Positions 17,200 to 25,348 of a stretch of 36,099 nucleotides of DNA are shown here, one piece after another. Position numbers and translations under genes: made by a program. Numbering within the stretch: the stretch's first letter is position 1; each line of letters begins with the position of its first letter. The notes under the pieces are model-generated. The model was not told the origin of the DNA. It saw only the letters and a program-made list of their open reading frames with translations, and ran no database searches. Source of the DNA: Shimia aestuarii (GTDB lineage Bacteria; Pseudomonadota; Alphaproteobacteria; Rhodobacterales; Rhodobacteraceae); contig NZ_JAKVRD010000028.1 of NCBI RefSeq assembly GCF_022814865.1, forward strand, positions 1-36,099, in the 5' to 3' direction.

Positions 17200-17940
17200 A
17201 TGGCACGTAGCGTCTTTGAAATCACCGGCACAGATACCGAGCACTTCTTGCAAGGTCTCGTGACAAATGATGTCTCCGGCCTGTCCGAGACCCTCGTCTA
17301 TACCGCCATGCTGACACCGCAGGGCAAATACCTTGCCGATTTCTTCCTCGCTCGGCGCGGTGATGCGGTCCTCCTCGACGTGGACGCAGAGCTTGCCCCC
17401 GCCCTGCTCGCGCGGCTCAACATGTACAAACTGCGCGCCGATGTGGCGATTGCCGAGACCGACCTGCACCTGCATCGCGGCACCGGTCCCGCGCCCGAGG
17501 ACGCCATGGCCGATCCGCGTCACGACGCCCTTGGCTGGCGCGCCTATTGCGACGCACCGCAAGAAGAAGATACAACAGACTGGGATGCCCTGCGCGTCGC
17601 CCATTGCATCCCGGAAACAGGCGTCGAGCTAACCCCCGACACCTTCATCCTCGAGGCCGGGTTCGAACGCTTGCACGGGGTCGATTTCCGCAAGGGCTGT
17701 TTCGTCGGCCAAGAAGTCACCGCGCGCATGAAACACAAGACAGAGCTGCGCAAGGGCCTTACCACCGTGACGCTCACCGGCCCCGCCCCCGCGCCCGGAA
17801 CACCGATCGAGAAAGATGGCCGCGCCGTCGGCACCCTCTTTACCGCCTCGAACGGCAAGGCTCTGGCCCATCTGCGCTTTGACCGCGCAGGTGAGGAGAT
17901 GCAGGCCGGGGACGCCACCGTGTCTTGGACCGCGACCTAA
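17200..17940 (+). CDS. ygfZ: Folate-binding YgfZ/CAF17 family protein
   Basis: A 246-residue protein of the YgfZ/IBA57 family, which helps maturation and repair of some iron-sulfur enzymes using tetrahydrofolate. The fold resembles the glycine-cleavage T-protein. The diagnostic motif KGCFVGQE is at 165-172, including the conserved Cys167. The N-terminal LQGLVTNDV and LTPQGKYLADFF segments are also typical. Start ATG 17200 follows AGGA at about 7 bases; the frame upstream to 17119 overlaps the divergent glycosyltransferase and was rejected. A strong hairpin terminator separates it from the convergent efp gene. Confidence 0.9.
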   Translation: MARSVFEITGTDTEHFLQGLVTNDVSGLSETLVYTAMLTPQGKYLADFFLARRGDAVLLDVDAELAPALLARLNMYKLRADVAIAETDLHLHRGTGPAPEDAMADPRHDALGWRAYCDAPQEEDTTDWDALRVAHCIPETGVELTPDTFILEAGFERLHGVDFRKGCFVGQEVTARMKHKTELRKGLTTVTLTGPAPAPGTPIEKDGRAVGTLFTASNGKALAHLRFDRAGEEMQAGDATVSWTAT

Positions 17941-17952
17941 TCCGCCCCAAAC

Positions 17953-17985
17953 AAAAAAGGCCCGCCGAAACGGCAGGCCTTTTCA
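17953..17985. terminator. Bidirectional Rho-independent terminator
   Basis: The arms AAAAGGCC-C-GCCG (17955-17967) and CGGC-A-GGCCTTTT (17971-17983) form a 12-bp stem with one mismatch and an AAA loop, flanked by an A-run on the left and a T-run on the right. It lies between the convergent ygfZ and efp genes and should terminate both. Confidence 0.85.
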
Positions 17986-18004
17986 ACACTCTATCCAAAC
18001 GCGT

Positions 18005-18568
18005 TTAGGCGCGCTCAGCGTATTCCATCGTTTCGGTGTTCACGACGATATCCTCGTCCTGACCGACAAACGGCGGCACCATCACGCGCACGCCATTGTC
18101 GAGCACAGCCGGCTTGAACGAGTTCGCTGCCGTCTGGCCTTTGACCACCGGCTCGGTCTCGACGATCTTGCAGGTGACTTTCTGCGGCAGGGAGGCGTTC
18201 AGCGCCTCGTTCTCATAGAACTCCACGACAATGGTCATCCCGTCCTGCAGGAACGGACGACGCTCGCCGAGGAGGTCCGCCATCACCTGCACCTGGTCAT
18301 AGGTCTCCGTATCCATGAAGATGAGCATCCCGTCATCCTCGTAGAGGAACTGCATGTCCTTCTGTTCGAGGCGCACGCGCTCGACCTTGTCGGCGCTGCG
18401 GAAACGCTCGTTGAGCTTGGAACCGTTGCGCAGGTTCTTCATTTCGACCTGTGCAAAGGCGCCGCCCTTGCCGGGCTTGACGTGGTCGACCTTCACCGCG
18501 GCCCAAAGCCCATCATTGTGCTCGAGGACGTTTCCGGGGCGAATTTCGTTACCGTTGATCTTGGGCAT
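18005..18568 (-). CDS. efp: Elongation factor P
   Basis: A 187-residue EF-P, which relieves ribosome stalling at polyproline. The three beta-barrel domains of the family are present: the N-terminal KOW-like domain with [11 protein letters not shown] and the tip lysine at exactly position 34 (the residue modified by EpmA in E. coli), the middle OB domain with [12 protein letters not shown], and the C-terminal OB domain with [22 protein letters not shown]. Lys34, not Arg32, points to lysylation-type or no modification rather than rhamnosylation. No epmA or epmB is in the window. ATG 18568 begins the family N-terminus [12 protein letters not shown]. It is divergent from the small gene at 18786 across a dyad-rich gap. 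Confidence 0.96.
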   Translation of the reverse strand: MPKINGNEIRPGNVLEHNDGLWAAVKVDHVKPGKGGAFAQVEMKNLRNGSKLNERFRSADKVERVRLEQKDMQFLYEDDGMLIFMDTETYDQVQVMADLLGERRPFLQDGMTIVVEFYENEALNASLPQKVTCKIVETEPVVKGQTAANSFKPAVLDNGVRVMVPPFVGQDEDIVVNTETMEYAERA

Positions 18569-18673
18569 GTGGCAAAACCATGACTGATTGGTTGATAAAA
18601 ACTTGCGCGCACCTATATCTGGCCGGTGAACGGGAGGCAAGCCGCCGGATTTCGTGCTGCATTTGCAGAAAGA

Positions 18674-18702
18674 TATGCAAAAAACGCATACAAGCTATGC
18701 AA
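18674..18702. promoter_or_regulatory. Alternating TATGC / GCATA half-sites
   Basis: Within the efp / 18786-gene divergent gap, TATGC occurs at 18674-18678, GCATA at 18686-18690 and TATGC at 18696-18700. The last two form a 15-base inverted repeat with a 5-base centre. TATGCAA is repeated 22 bases apart, about two helical turns. This looks like a protein-binding site; the binder is unknown. Confidence 0.4.
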
Positions 18703-18785
18703 TTCAAGGCTATCCGAATCGCCCAGACTAGGCCATAAGGGGCGTCACGCCGAAAAGACAAGAGCAATAATCAAAGGACGACGAG

Positions 18786-19106
18786 ATGCGAGATTTCGTT
18801 GATGGAACGGCTTTCAATAACGAACAGGGCAACCGCGCGCGCAAGCTTTTCGCTGCTGTCGTGTTGGCTGCGCTGGACGATGCTATTGCCGACGACAAGA
18901 AATATGGCAACGGCCCCGAACAGATCGCCCGCTGGGCGCGTTCGCGCGATGGGCGCGAAGTTCTGAGCTGTGCCGGGATCGACCCGAACGAACGTGTTGT
19001 TCAAGGACTCATGGAGTTCGTGGGCAAAGGTGTCCGCACCTCTGTCGCGCTGTCGCGCGAAGAAAGCGAACGCCGCAATGCCGCGCAGCAGGCCGAAGCC
19101 GCCTAA
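18786..19106 (+). CDS. Small conserved protein, DUF6280-like
   Basis: A 106-residue soluble, mostly helical protein with no signal peptide or membrane segment. I recognise it as a highly conserved small alphaproteobacterial (Rhodobacterales) protein of the type labelled DUF6280, starting MRDFVDGTAFNNEQGNRARKLF by feel of the family; no function is known to me. Visible features are an amphipathic helix with LFAAVVLAALDDAIADDKKYG, a mid WARSRDGREVLSCAG segment with a single Cys, and a basic-acidic tail. AAAGGA lies 8 bases before ATG 18786. A strong terminator follows. The divergent partner is efp. An RNA- or DNA-associated role would suit its size and charge but is a guess. Confidence 0.72.
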   Translation: MRDFVDGTAFNNEQGNRARKLFAAVVLAALDDAIADDKKYGNGPEQIARWARSRDGREVLSCAGIDPNERVVQGLMEFVGKGVRTSVALSREESERRNAAQQAEAA

Positions 19107-19133
19107 GACTGACGCGACATCTTATGAAGAACG

Positions 19134-19163
19134 GCGCGCCCCTTTCAGGCGCGCTTTTCTTTT
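19134..19163 (+). terminator. Rho-independent terminator
   Basis: A perfect 7-bp GC stem GCGCGCC (19134-19140) / GGCGCGC (19148-19154) with a 7-base loop is followed by TTTTCTTTT. It lies 27 bases after the stop of the small gene at 18786 and 35 bases before the next gene. Confidence 0.88.
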
Positions 19164-19198
19164 GCCCGCCTGAGGGCGAACGGACCGGGTAAGTCAAC

Positions 19199-20065
19199 AT
19201 GCAAGAGACCCTGCGCGGAAGCCTCTGGATGGTGGTCGCGATGGCCGGTTTCGCCATCGAGGACAGCCTCATCAAACAGGCCAGCACCGGCCTGCCGGTC
19301 GGCGAGATCATGGCCATTTTCGGCTTTGGTGGCTGGTTTGGCTTTCTGTTGCTGACATGGCGGCGGGGCCAGCGTGCGCTGGTGCCCGAAATCCTGCATC
19401 CAACCCTCCTGTTGCGTGCGGCGACCGAGATTTTCGGGCGTCTTTTCTTCACCCTGTCGCTTGCCTACAGCACGCTCGCCGCAACCTCCGCCATCCTTCA
19501 GGCCACGCCGCTTGCCGTGACCCTCGGGGCGGCGGTGTTCTTTGGCGAACGGGTCGATTGGCGCCGTTGGTCTGCGATTCTGGTCGGCTTTTTCGGGGTG
19601 CTTCTGATCCTGCGCCCCCTGCCCCAGAGCTTTGATCCCGCAAGCCTTCTGGCGCTGTTTGGGATGCTCGGTTTTGCCGGGCGCGATCTCGCGACGCGCG
19701 CCGCACCGCCGCGTCTGTCGCACCTGCAGCTTGGGGTCTACGGGTTCTTCGTCCTGATCCCCACCGGGCTTGGCCTGATGCTCTGGGAAGGCGGCGCCGT
19801 CCTGCCCTCGCCGCAACAAAGCGGCTGGCTTCTCGCGACGATCCTTGTCGGCATCGGCGCCTATTACGCCCTGACCTCCGCCATGCGCCTCGGCGCGGTG
19901 TCGGTCGTCGCACCTTTCCGCTATTCAAGGCTACTCTTTGCCCTGATCCTTGCGGTGCTCTTGTTCGGGGAACGCCCCGACACGCTGACGCTGATCGGGG
20001 CGGGGATCGTCGTGGCAAGCGGGCTATTCATGCTGCGCGAAACGCGCCAGACCGCCCCAGCCTGA
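19199..20065 (+). CDS. DMT-superfamily permease with two EamA domains
   Basis: A 288-residue inner-membrane protein with about ten hydrophobic segments arranged as two EamA repeats (roughly 7-135 and 150-280). Family hallmarks include ILQATPLAVTLGAAVFFGERVDWRRW (end of the first repeat) and VSVVAPFRYSRLLFALILAVLLFGE (second repeat). Members export amino acids, metabolites or drugs, or import organic solutes; substrate cannot be inferred. ATG 19199 lacks a strong Shine-Dalgarno. The terminator at 19134 suggests it has its own promoter. It is convergent with the PopZ-like gene, with 7 bases between stops. Confidence 0.85.
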   Translation: MQETLRGSLWMVVAMAGFAIEDSLIKQASTGLPVGEIMAIFGFGGWFGFLLLTWRRGQRALVPEILHPTLLLRAATEIFGRLFFTLSLAYSTLAATSAILQATPLAVTLGAAVFFGERVDWRRWSAILVGFFGVLLILRPLPQSFDPASLLALFGMLGFAGRDLATRAAPPRLSHLQLGVYGFFVLIPTGLGLMLWEGGAVLPSPQQSGWLLATILVGIGAYYALTSAMRLGAVSVVAPFRYSRLLFALILAVLLFGERPDTLTLIGAGIVVASGLFMLRETRQTAPA

Positions 20066-20072
20066 ACGTATC

Positions 20073-21002
20073 CTAGTCCAGTTCGTGCGCGGCAAGCGCC
20101 CGGTGAATCTCGCGCCGGACGAGCTTGCGCACGTTGCGCGTGATCCGCTCGCCAAGGGCGCCCTGCAATTCCTGGCGCACGATATCGGCCACCATGTCAC
20201 GCAACACCGCCTCGTCGAGCATCATCGCATCCTCGCCCGCAAGATCGCCAAAAGCGTCTTCCGGCTGCAACTCTGCCTCGATCTGGCCCGGCAAGCTATC
20301 GCGCAGCTCTGCTTCAACGCGGCTGGCCAATCCGGCGAGGTCTTCTTCCGGGGCGGCGTCTGTCTCGAGCGAAACGTCTTCTACCGTCTCCTCGGTCTCC
20401 GCATCCTCATAGGTCTGCGTGCGCACAACCCGGCTTGGCGCCGCCTCGGCGGCCTCGTCGGCATCCTCGTCTTGCCATTCAAGCGGCTCGACATCGGTGC
20501 CGGCATAGTCGCTGTCGCCCGGCTCATCAGGTTCGTATGTCGGATCTTCTGCGGGCGTCGCATCGCCCATCTTGTCCCAATGCACGATGCGCGAGTCGAT
20601 CTCCCGTGCGCGCTCGAGCGTCACGCCTTCCATCGGGTCATAGCCCGGCTCGGAGAAGCTCTCGACGGTCTCGGCGACACGCTCTTCCGCATCGTCTTCG
20701 CCCGTCTGCTCTGCCTCAACAGCGAGAGGCTCGACCCCCATATCAAGACGCGCGTCTTCGTCCTCTTCCGGGATCGGGTCGGTCTCGGAAACGGGATTTT
20801 CCGCCACCCGCAGGGCCGGCGTGAGCACAAGACGCTCCGGCGCAGGTTCAGCGGCGCTTTCGCGCTCTGCCATCACCTTTGGCTCAGGAGTCACAACTTG
20901 CGCCGCAGCCCCCTGTTTCGGGGTCCGGTCATTTTCCGATATCAGCCGCCGGATGGACGACAGGACATCTTCGATTTCCACGTTGGTCACGGGATCAGAC
21001 AT
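20073..21002 (-). CDS. PopZ-like acidic protein (candidate polar organiser)
   Basis: A 309-residue protein in three parts. Residues 8-24 form a short amphipathic helix with DVLSSIRRLISEN, very close to the N-terminal motif of PopZ/DUF2497 proteins (ILASIRRIISED type). Residues about 30-255 are low-complexity, dominated by Glu, Asp, Pro and Ala, as in PopZ's disordered spacer. Residues 262-309 are helical and basic at the end, with LDEAVLRDMVADIVRQEL then ERITRNVRKLVRREIHRAL, in the place of PopZ's oligomerisation helices. The C-terminus differs from Caulobacter PopZ, so homology is inferred from architecture and neighbours: TolC and the protein methyltransferase upstream match the order I recall for popZ in rhizobia. 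ATG 21002. Confidence 0.6.
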   Translation of the reverse strand: MSDPVTNVEIEDVLSSIRRLISENDRTPKQGAAAQVVTPEPKVMAERESAAEPAPERLVLTPALRVAENPVSETDPIPEEDEDARLDMGVEPLAVEAEQTGEDDAEERVAETVESFSEPGYDPMEGVTLERAREIDSRIVHWDKMGDATPAEDPTYEPDEPGDSDYAGTDVEPLEWQDEDADEAAEAAPSRVVRTQTYEDAETEETVEDVSLETDAAPEEDLAGLASRVEAELRDSLPGQIEAELQPEDAFGDLAGEDAMMLDEAVLRDMVADIVRQELQGALGERITRNVRKLVRREIHRALAAHELD

Positions 21003-21077
21003 GGATCTACCCCACCTTCACATTGGCCAAAAGTGTAGCCGCTGCCCCCGCGCCAGACAACAGATAGTAAAAATTCT

Positions 21078-22499
21078 TCACTCTTTCCCAATCGCCTTCA
21101 GCACCTTGTCGAGCTGCTGGCCACGCTTGGAGCGATTGATCGGCGCCGTTTTGACCAGGTTGTAATAGGCTTCCGGGTCATAGCGCTCGACCTTGAGGTT
21201 AAGGTTCTCTGCCGTCAAAAGCCCCATCGAAGACAGGACCGAATAGGCGGCCGTGACTTCCGATGCCCGCGCGGTGATGCGGTTCGATTCGGCATCAAGC
21301 AGGTCTTGCTCTGCGATCAGCACATCAAGCGTCGTGCGCGAGCCGAGCTTGGCTTCTTCGCGCACCCCGTCAAAGGCGATGCGCGCGGCTTCGATCTGCT
21401 GCGCACTGGCGCGAAGCTGCGCCTGCGCCGAGGCAAAACCGGACCACGCACTGCCCGCCTGCTGTTGGATCGTCAAACGCGTGGCATGAAGACGGCCCCG
21501 TTGGGCATCACGATTGGCCATCGACTGACGCAGTAGCGCCGAAAGCTGACCACCGCGATAGATCGGCTGTTCAAGGCCAAGCGAGACCGCGCCCCCTTGC
21601 GAGAAATACTGGTCATTGTCGAGATCACGCGTGATCCCGTAAGAGCCTTGCAGCTTGACCGTCGGGCCCATCGCGGCACGCGCGCGATCAACCCCGTACT
21701 CCGCCGCCTGAATGGCATGCTGCACGGCGGTCAGATCGGGATGGCTGCGCACGGCAATGGCACGCACCTCGTCGATCCGGGCCGGCACTTTCGGCAGGCC
21801 TCGCGGCGCACGCAGCGATCCAGGCTGATGCCCGACAGACGCCGCATATTGTTCCTTCGAGGCCATCAGATTGCCCTGCGCGACGGCAAGGTTCGCCCGC
21901 CCACCAGCAAGCTGTGCCTCGGCAAGCGCCACGTCGGTGCGCGTCACTTCCCCCACCTCGAACCGATCTTTCGCTGCCTGCAATTCCCGCGCCACAAGGC
22001 GCAAGTTGTTGCGGCGCAGCTCGACGATCTGAGCATCGCGGACCACGTTCATATAGGCCTGTACCGTGCCAAGAAGCACCTGCTGCTCGATCGAGATCAA
22101 CTGCTGGCGCGTCGCCAGAACAGTCTCTTTCGCCGCTGCAACGGCAAGTCTCGAGGCGCCCCCATCATACACAAGCAGGCTCGCGCTCAACCCGATATTG
22201 GCCTCGGTCGCCGAATTATGCGCCGTCACCCCCCCGGTGGTCGCAGAAGCGAACTTGCTGAAAGAGCGCTCCACCTTGGCGGTCCAACCGATGATGGGGC
22301 GCAACGACGAGAGCGCCACCGCCACATCTTCGTCCGCTGCACGTAGCAGAGCCCGGTTTTGAATCAGGAGACCGCTATGCTCATACGCGCTCGCGAGTGC
22401 ATCCGCCAAACTCTCCGCCGTCGCCTGCACCGGCATCATCGCCAGCACCGAAAGCGCGACCGCACCGGCACGCAGTTTCATCACAATACCCAGAGCCAT
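21078..22499 (-). CDS. tolC: TolC-family outer membrane channel
   Basis: A 473-residue outer-membrane efflux protein. Residues 1-28 look like a Sec signal peptide ending VQATA before ES. The mature part contains the two repeated OEP units (about 35-225 and 245-435) with long alpha-helical barrel stretches such as AAKETVLATRQQLISIEQQVL, YMNVVRDAQ, FEVGEVTRTDVALAEAQLA and its second-half counterpart LGSRTTLDVLIAEQDLLDAESN. The GxRTxxDVLxAEQ pattern is typical of TolC/type I secretion channels. ATG 22499 follows a GGGGGAG run. The gene is followed at 75 bases by the PopZ-like gene and preceded by the methyltransferase at 48 bases, so one operon is likely. It should pair with inner-membrane exporters encoded elsewhere. 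Confidence 0.88.
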   Translation of the reverse strand: MALGIVMKLRAGAVALSVLAMMPVQATAESLADALASAYEHSGLLIQNRALLRAADEDVAVALSSLRPIIGWTAKVERSFSKFASATTGGVTAHNSATEANIGLSASLLVYDGGASRLAVAAAKETVLATRQQLISIEQQVLLGTVQAYMNVVRDAQIVELRRNNLRLVARELQAAKDRFEVGEVTRTDVALAEAQLAGGRANLAVAQGNLMASKEQYAASVGHQPGSLRAPRGLPKVPARIDEVRAIAVRSHPDLTAVQHAIQAAEYGVDRARAAMGPTVKLQGSYGITRDLDNDQYFSQGGAVSLGLEQPIYRGGQLSALLRQSMANRDAQRGRLHATRLTIQQQAGSAWSGFASAQAQLRASAQQIEAARIAFDGVREEAKLGSRTTLDVLIAEQDLLDAESNRITARASEVTAAYSVLSSMGLLTAENLNLKVERYDPEAYYNLVKTAPINRSKRGQQLDKVLKAIGKE

Positions 22500-22547
22500 A
22501 TGCTCCCCCGATTCCATTTTGCGCACCCGGCTTGGGCTGCGAACTGT

Positions 22548-23201
22548 TTACAACGTAAAGGCGTGGTGTTTTTCAAACCCCGGCAAAACCGGCGCACCCG
22601 CGTTGAACGCAAACCGCCAATGGACCTCGCCGTCGATCTTGTAGCCGATCCGCACGATCCCAAGCGCGCCTTCCTGAAACACACAGGCAATCCGCCCGCC
22701 GTCTTTGAGCTGGTCGAGAATCGCTTCCGGCATGGTTTCGACACCACCCTCGACGAGTATTACGTCGTAAGGTCCGTGTTCCGGCGCACCTGCACTCAAT
22801 TCACCTTCGTGCATCACGACATTGTCCGCACCATGCTCCGAAAGCGCCGTCTGCGCCTCCGAGATCCGGCTTGCGTCATCCTCAAGCGCTATCACGGCCT
22901 CGGCCATCCGTGCCATCACCGCCGCGCCATAGCCAAGCCCTGCGCCAATATCCAAGACCAGCTCATCACCGCGAATATCAAGGAAATCCAACATCTTGGC
23001 GAGCGTGCGCGGCTCAAGAACGACGCGCCCCGCATCCAAGGACACATGCGCGCCCACATAGGCCATGTCACGGCGCTCCCGTGGCACGAAGGCCTCGCGC
23101 GGCACCGCGAGCATTGCATCGATAACCGGGAACTTGGTGACGTCCGACGGGCGGACCTGCGTATCAACCATGGTGGTGCGGAGTGTCTTGTAATCAGCCA
23201 T
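22548..23201 (-). CDS. Protein-L-isoaspartate O-methyltransferase family protein
   Basis: A 217-residue SAM-dependent methyltransferase of the PCMT family. SAM motif I is VLDIGAGLGYGAAVMA (82-97), motif II includes EDDASRISEAQTAL, and the PYDVILVEGGVE and LKDGGRIACVF strands follow. The segment before motif I reads GRVVLEPRTLAKMLDFL, where classical Pcm enzymes have an ISQP-type substrate loop, so true isoaspartate repair activity is less certain than the fold. It heads the methyltransferase - TolC - PopZ-like cluster, an order common in alphaproteobacteria. ATG 23201 begins the family N-terminus; the frame to 23246 was shortened. Confidence 0.82.
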   Translation of the reverse strand: MADYKTLRTTMVDTQVRPSDVTKFPVIDAMLAVPREAFVPRERRDMAYVGAHVSLDAGRVVLEPRTLAKMLDFLDIRGDELVLDIGAGLGYGAAVMARMAEAVIALEDDASRISEAQTALSEHGADNVVMHEGELSAGAPEHGPYDVILVEGGVETMPEAILDQLKDGGRIACVFQEGALGIVRIGYKIDGEVHWRFAFNAGAPVLPGFEKHHAFTL

Positions 23202-23296
23202 GCGTTTATCGCCCTTCAGACTCATGTTGCGAAAGGTTTGCCACATCTACCGACCGGCGGCAACGTCCCGCCCCGCGGTTTCGCATCACATCCCTC

Positions 23297-23325
23297 TTGC
23301 AGCGCACAAAGAGATCAGATATTGC
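23297..23325 (+). promoter_or_regulatory. Predicted promoter of tRNA-Cys
   Basis: TTGCAG (23297-23302) and TATTGC (23320-23325) are separated by exactly 17 bases. A start near 23332 would leave a leader of about 12 bases before the tRNA. This is a sequence match only. Confidence 0.45.
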
Positions 23326-23343
23326 CCACCCCACCACACGGCT

Positions 23344-23417
23344 GGCGAGTTGGCGGAGTGGTGACGCAGCGGATTGCAAATCCGTGTACACCGGTTCGAT
23401 TCCGGTACTCGCCTCCA
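23344..23417 (+). tRNA. tRNA-Cys (anticodon GCA)
   Basis: A 74-base cloverleaf. The acceptor arm is GGCGAGT (23344-23350) paired with ACTCGCC (23407-23413), followed by discriminator T (U73, a cysteine identity base) and an encoded CCA (23415-23417). The anticodon arm GGATT-GCA-AATCC gives anticodon GCA. The T arm CCGG-TTCGATT-CCGG is canonical. No integrase or repeated 3' end is seen next to it, so it is not marked as an attachment site. Confidence 0.96.
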
Positions 23418-23523
23418 GACTTCTCTCCCAAGACCACCTCGTATGCCGGAAGCGGCGGCCATAGGCGTTGTGGCTGCAAAGCCCGCTCTGCACGCACGCA
23501 CGGCCGACGTAATCTGCTGGGTC

Positions 23524-24135
23524 TTAGAGGAAGCGGGACAAGACGCTTCGGAAGAGGTCTTTCATGTCCTCGAGGTTCCGGACGGCGTCGCCGCTTTGGC
23601 CTTGCATCACAAAGCGAAACACCCCGTCGAGGACCGCATAGTGGACAGGCGCGTGTTCGGTTTCGCCATGCCCTGCCCGATCAAAGGCGAGGCGCACCAC
23701 GTCGATCAGGTCTTCTTCGATCTCGGCCACGATGGGGCGAAAGGTGTCGTCGAACATCGCCTGAGTGCGGATGTCATACCAGAGCCGATGGCTCATCGTA
23801 TCTTCGGCAAGCGAGGTCGCCAGCGCCCCGGCGAAGGCTTCAATGGCCTGCGCGCGTCCCTGCACCGGCTCAAGCGCTGCCCGGGCTCTGCCAACGAAGG
23901 CGTCCTTGTAAGTCGCCACGCAATGGATGATGAGGTCATACCGGTCATCGAAGTAATAATGCAGCATCCCAAGCGAAAGATCGCTTTTCTGGGCGATGTC
24001 GCGCAGTGACGTGTTGGCAAAGCCAAGCTCGACCAGCGCCCGCCGGGCGCTTTGCGTGATCTGACGCTTTTTGGCCTCCCGCCGCGCGTCTCTGCGTGCG
24101 AGTCGGCCCTTGAGCTTGTCTGGCAGTCTTTCCAT
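23524..24135 (-). CDS. TetR/AcrR family regulator (BetI-like)
   Basis: A 203-residue repressor. The N-terminal helix-turn-helix lies at about 22-68 (RQITQSARRALVELGFANTSLRDIAQKSDLSLGMLHYYFDDRYDLI region, a classic TetR DNA-binding domain). The rest (75-203) is a helical ligand domain with the HRLWYDIRTQAMFDDTFRPIV segment seen in BetI-type proteins. A highly basic stretch (residues 6-24) precedes the HTH. The usual betI partners (betaine aldehyde dehydrogenase, choline dehydrogenase) are absent, so the regulated pathway is unknown. It starts at ATG 24135 and lies 106 bases downstream of the tRNA on the opposite strand. Confidence 0.85.
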   Translation of the reverse strand: MERLPDKLKGRLARRDARREAKKRQITQSARRALVELGFANTSLRDIAQKSDLSLGMLHYYFDDRYDLIIHCVATYKDAFVGRARAALEPVQGRAQAIEAFAGALATSLAEDTMSHRLWYDIRTQAMFDDTFRPIVAEIEEDLIDVVRLAFDRAGHGETEHAPVHYAVLDGVFRFVMQGQSGDAVRNLEDMKDLFRSVLSRFL

Positions 24136-24337
24136 CGCGCCGATGTGTCACCGGGTTTCGCGCCAATCAAGTAAAACCCTTGGCCTTCCAGCGCTTGAAC
24201 CCGGCAAAAAAATTGCAAATCCTTGCGAACCAGCGGGTCTTCGCCGGGTACTCACCATGAAACCCGCGGCAAACAGCCGTTTCGCCTTGTCGAAAGATTG
24301 CGTCTTGCCTGCTCGATTCCGTCTGCGCGCGCCTTTA
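24136..24337. other. Gap between TetR and AraC genes
   Basis: This 202-base gap is the upstream region of the TetR gene and the 3' flank of the AraC gene. On the minus strand a weak GCAA/TTGC hairpin is followed by a run of seven T (24207-24213 on the plus strand as A), possibly a weak terminator for the AraC gene. I see no convincing coding sequence. Confidence 0.3.
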
Positions 24338-25348
24338 TCAGAGGCGAAGGGTCTCTGAAGGAAGCTCCCCGAAACGCGACCGATACCGCTTCGCGAATTC
24401 GCCCAGATGCACGTAGCCGAAGCTGCGCGCGATCTCGCTGACTTTGCGGGTGGGGTCGGCCTCCAAGAGCTCCCGGCGCACGCCCTGCAAACGCTGCTCG
24501 GCGAGGAACTGCGCCACGGTATAGCCCCGGGCTTCGCGGAACGCCTGGCTGAGGCTGCGCACACTGATATTTGCGGCCTGTGCCACCTCGGCAAGGCGCG
24601 GCGTCGCGGCGGCGTTCTCGCTCATATAGGCTTCGGCGATCCGTACACAACGCGGCGGCGCCGCATGGGTCAGCGCGCCGAGGTCGCTCCCGCCCCGGTT
24701 ATACATCTCGCTCAGGACGTGCACACAGATCGTCGTCTCAAGGTGCCGCCCCAACCGGCTCAACGCGACTTGGTCCGGCGTCTCTTCAATGACACTCACA
24801 AGATAAGACATGAGCGCCATCCAGCCTGAGCTGGGCCCGCCGATCTTTACCGTGCTGGGCAGCGGGTGTTCGCGCACCGAACAGCCGAACCAATGCAGGC
24901 TGATCTCTTCAAGGAGATCGGGCGCGATGGTGATATTGAGCCGAATACAATCGGCGCTGAGCTCGGCAAAATGGCCAAACTCCGAACTGCGCACCACAAG
25001 CGCTTCACCGGGGCCAACCACGGTCGGCACCTGATCTTCACCTGCCCTGTGCGATGCTTCGCCACGCAAGGTCGTCGTCACGATCATGTGCGAAATATCA
25101 GTGCCTGCACATTCGGCCTGCACAGGCGTTCCGTACTGGGTCCGAGACAGGACCAAACGCCCAAGCTTTACAAAGCCACATCGCCCGCCAAGACCGTGAG
25201 TCCGCTCATGATACGTCATTTCCGAAGGTGCAAAGATGGCATTCGACCATTCCGAAAGCTCATCCCAGCACGATGTTTCAAACCGCTCTACACACTGGAT
25301 CGGCTCACCAGAAGCCTTTCGCAGTAGCGCGTCCACAAGAACTGCCAT
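24338..25348 (-). CDS. AraC family transcriptional regulator
   Basis: A 336-residue regulator. The C-terminal third (about 233-336) holds the two AraC helix-turn-helix motifs: LAEVAQAANISVRSLSQAFRE for the first and VSEIARSFGYVHLGEFAKRYRSRFGELP for the second, the latter being the family signature. The N-terminal 200 residues resemble the AraC_binding_2 / cupin-like sensing region (RGEASHRAGEDQVPTVVGPGEALVV). The ligand is unknown. AAGGGGTGG precedes ATG 25348. No obvious target gene is divergent from it; the AT-rich gap upstream may carry its own promoter. Confidence 0.88.
   Translation of the reverse strand: MAVLVDALLRKASGEPIQCVERFETSCWDELSEWSNAIFAPSEMTYHERTHGLGGRCGFVKLGRLVLSRTQYGTPVQAECAGTDISHMIVTTTLRGEASHRAGEDQVPTVVGPGEALVVRSSEFGHFAELSADCIRLNITIAPDLLEEISLHWFGCSVREHPLPSTVKIGGPSSGWMALMSYLVSVIEETPDQVALSRLGRHLETTICVHVLSEMYNRGGSDLGALTHAAPPRCVRIAEAYMSENAAATPRLAEVAQAANISVRSLSQAFREARGYTVAQFLAEQRLQGVRRELLEADPTRKVSEIARSFGYVHLGEFAKRYRSRFGELPSETLRL

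Noticed and set aside
23344..23523. tRNA-Cys as an integration site for a mobile element
   Set aside because: No integrase, no repeated tRNA 3' end and no composition change follow it.
22359..23930. A 523-codon plus-strand frame spanning the methyltransferase, the tRNA and the TetR gene
   Set aside because: It runs straight through a tRNA gene and across two well-supported minus-strand genes.
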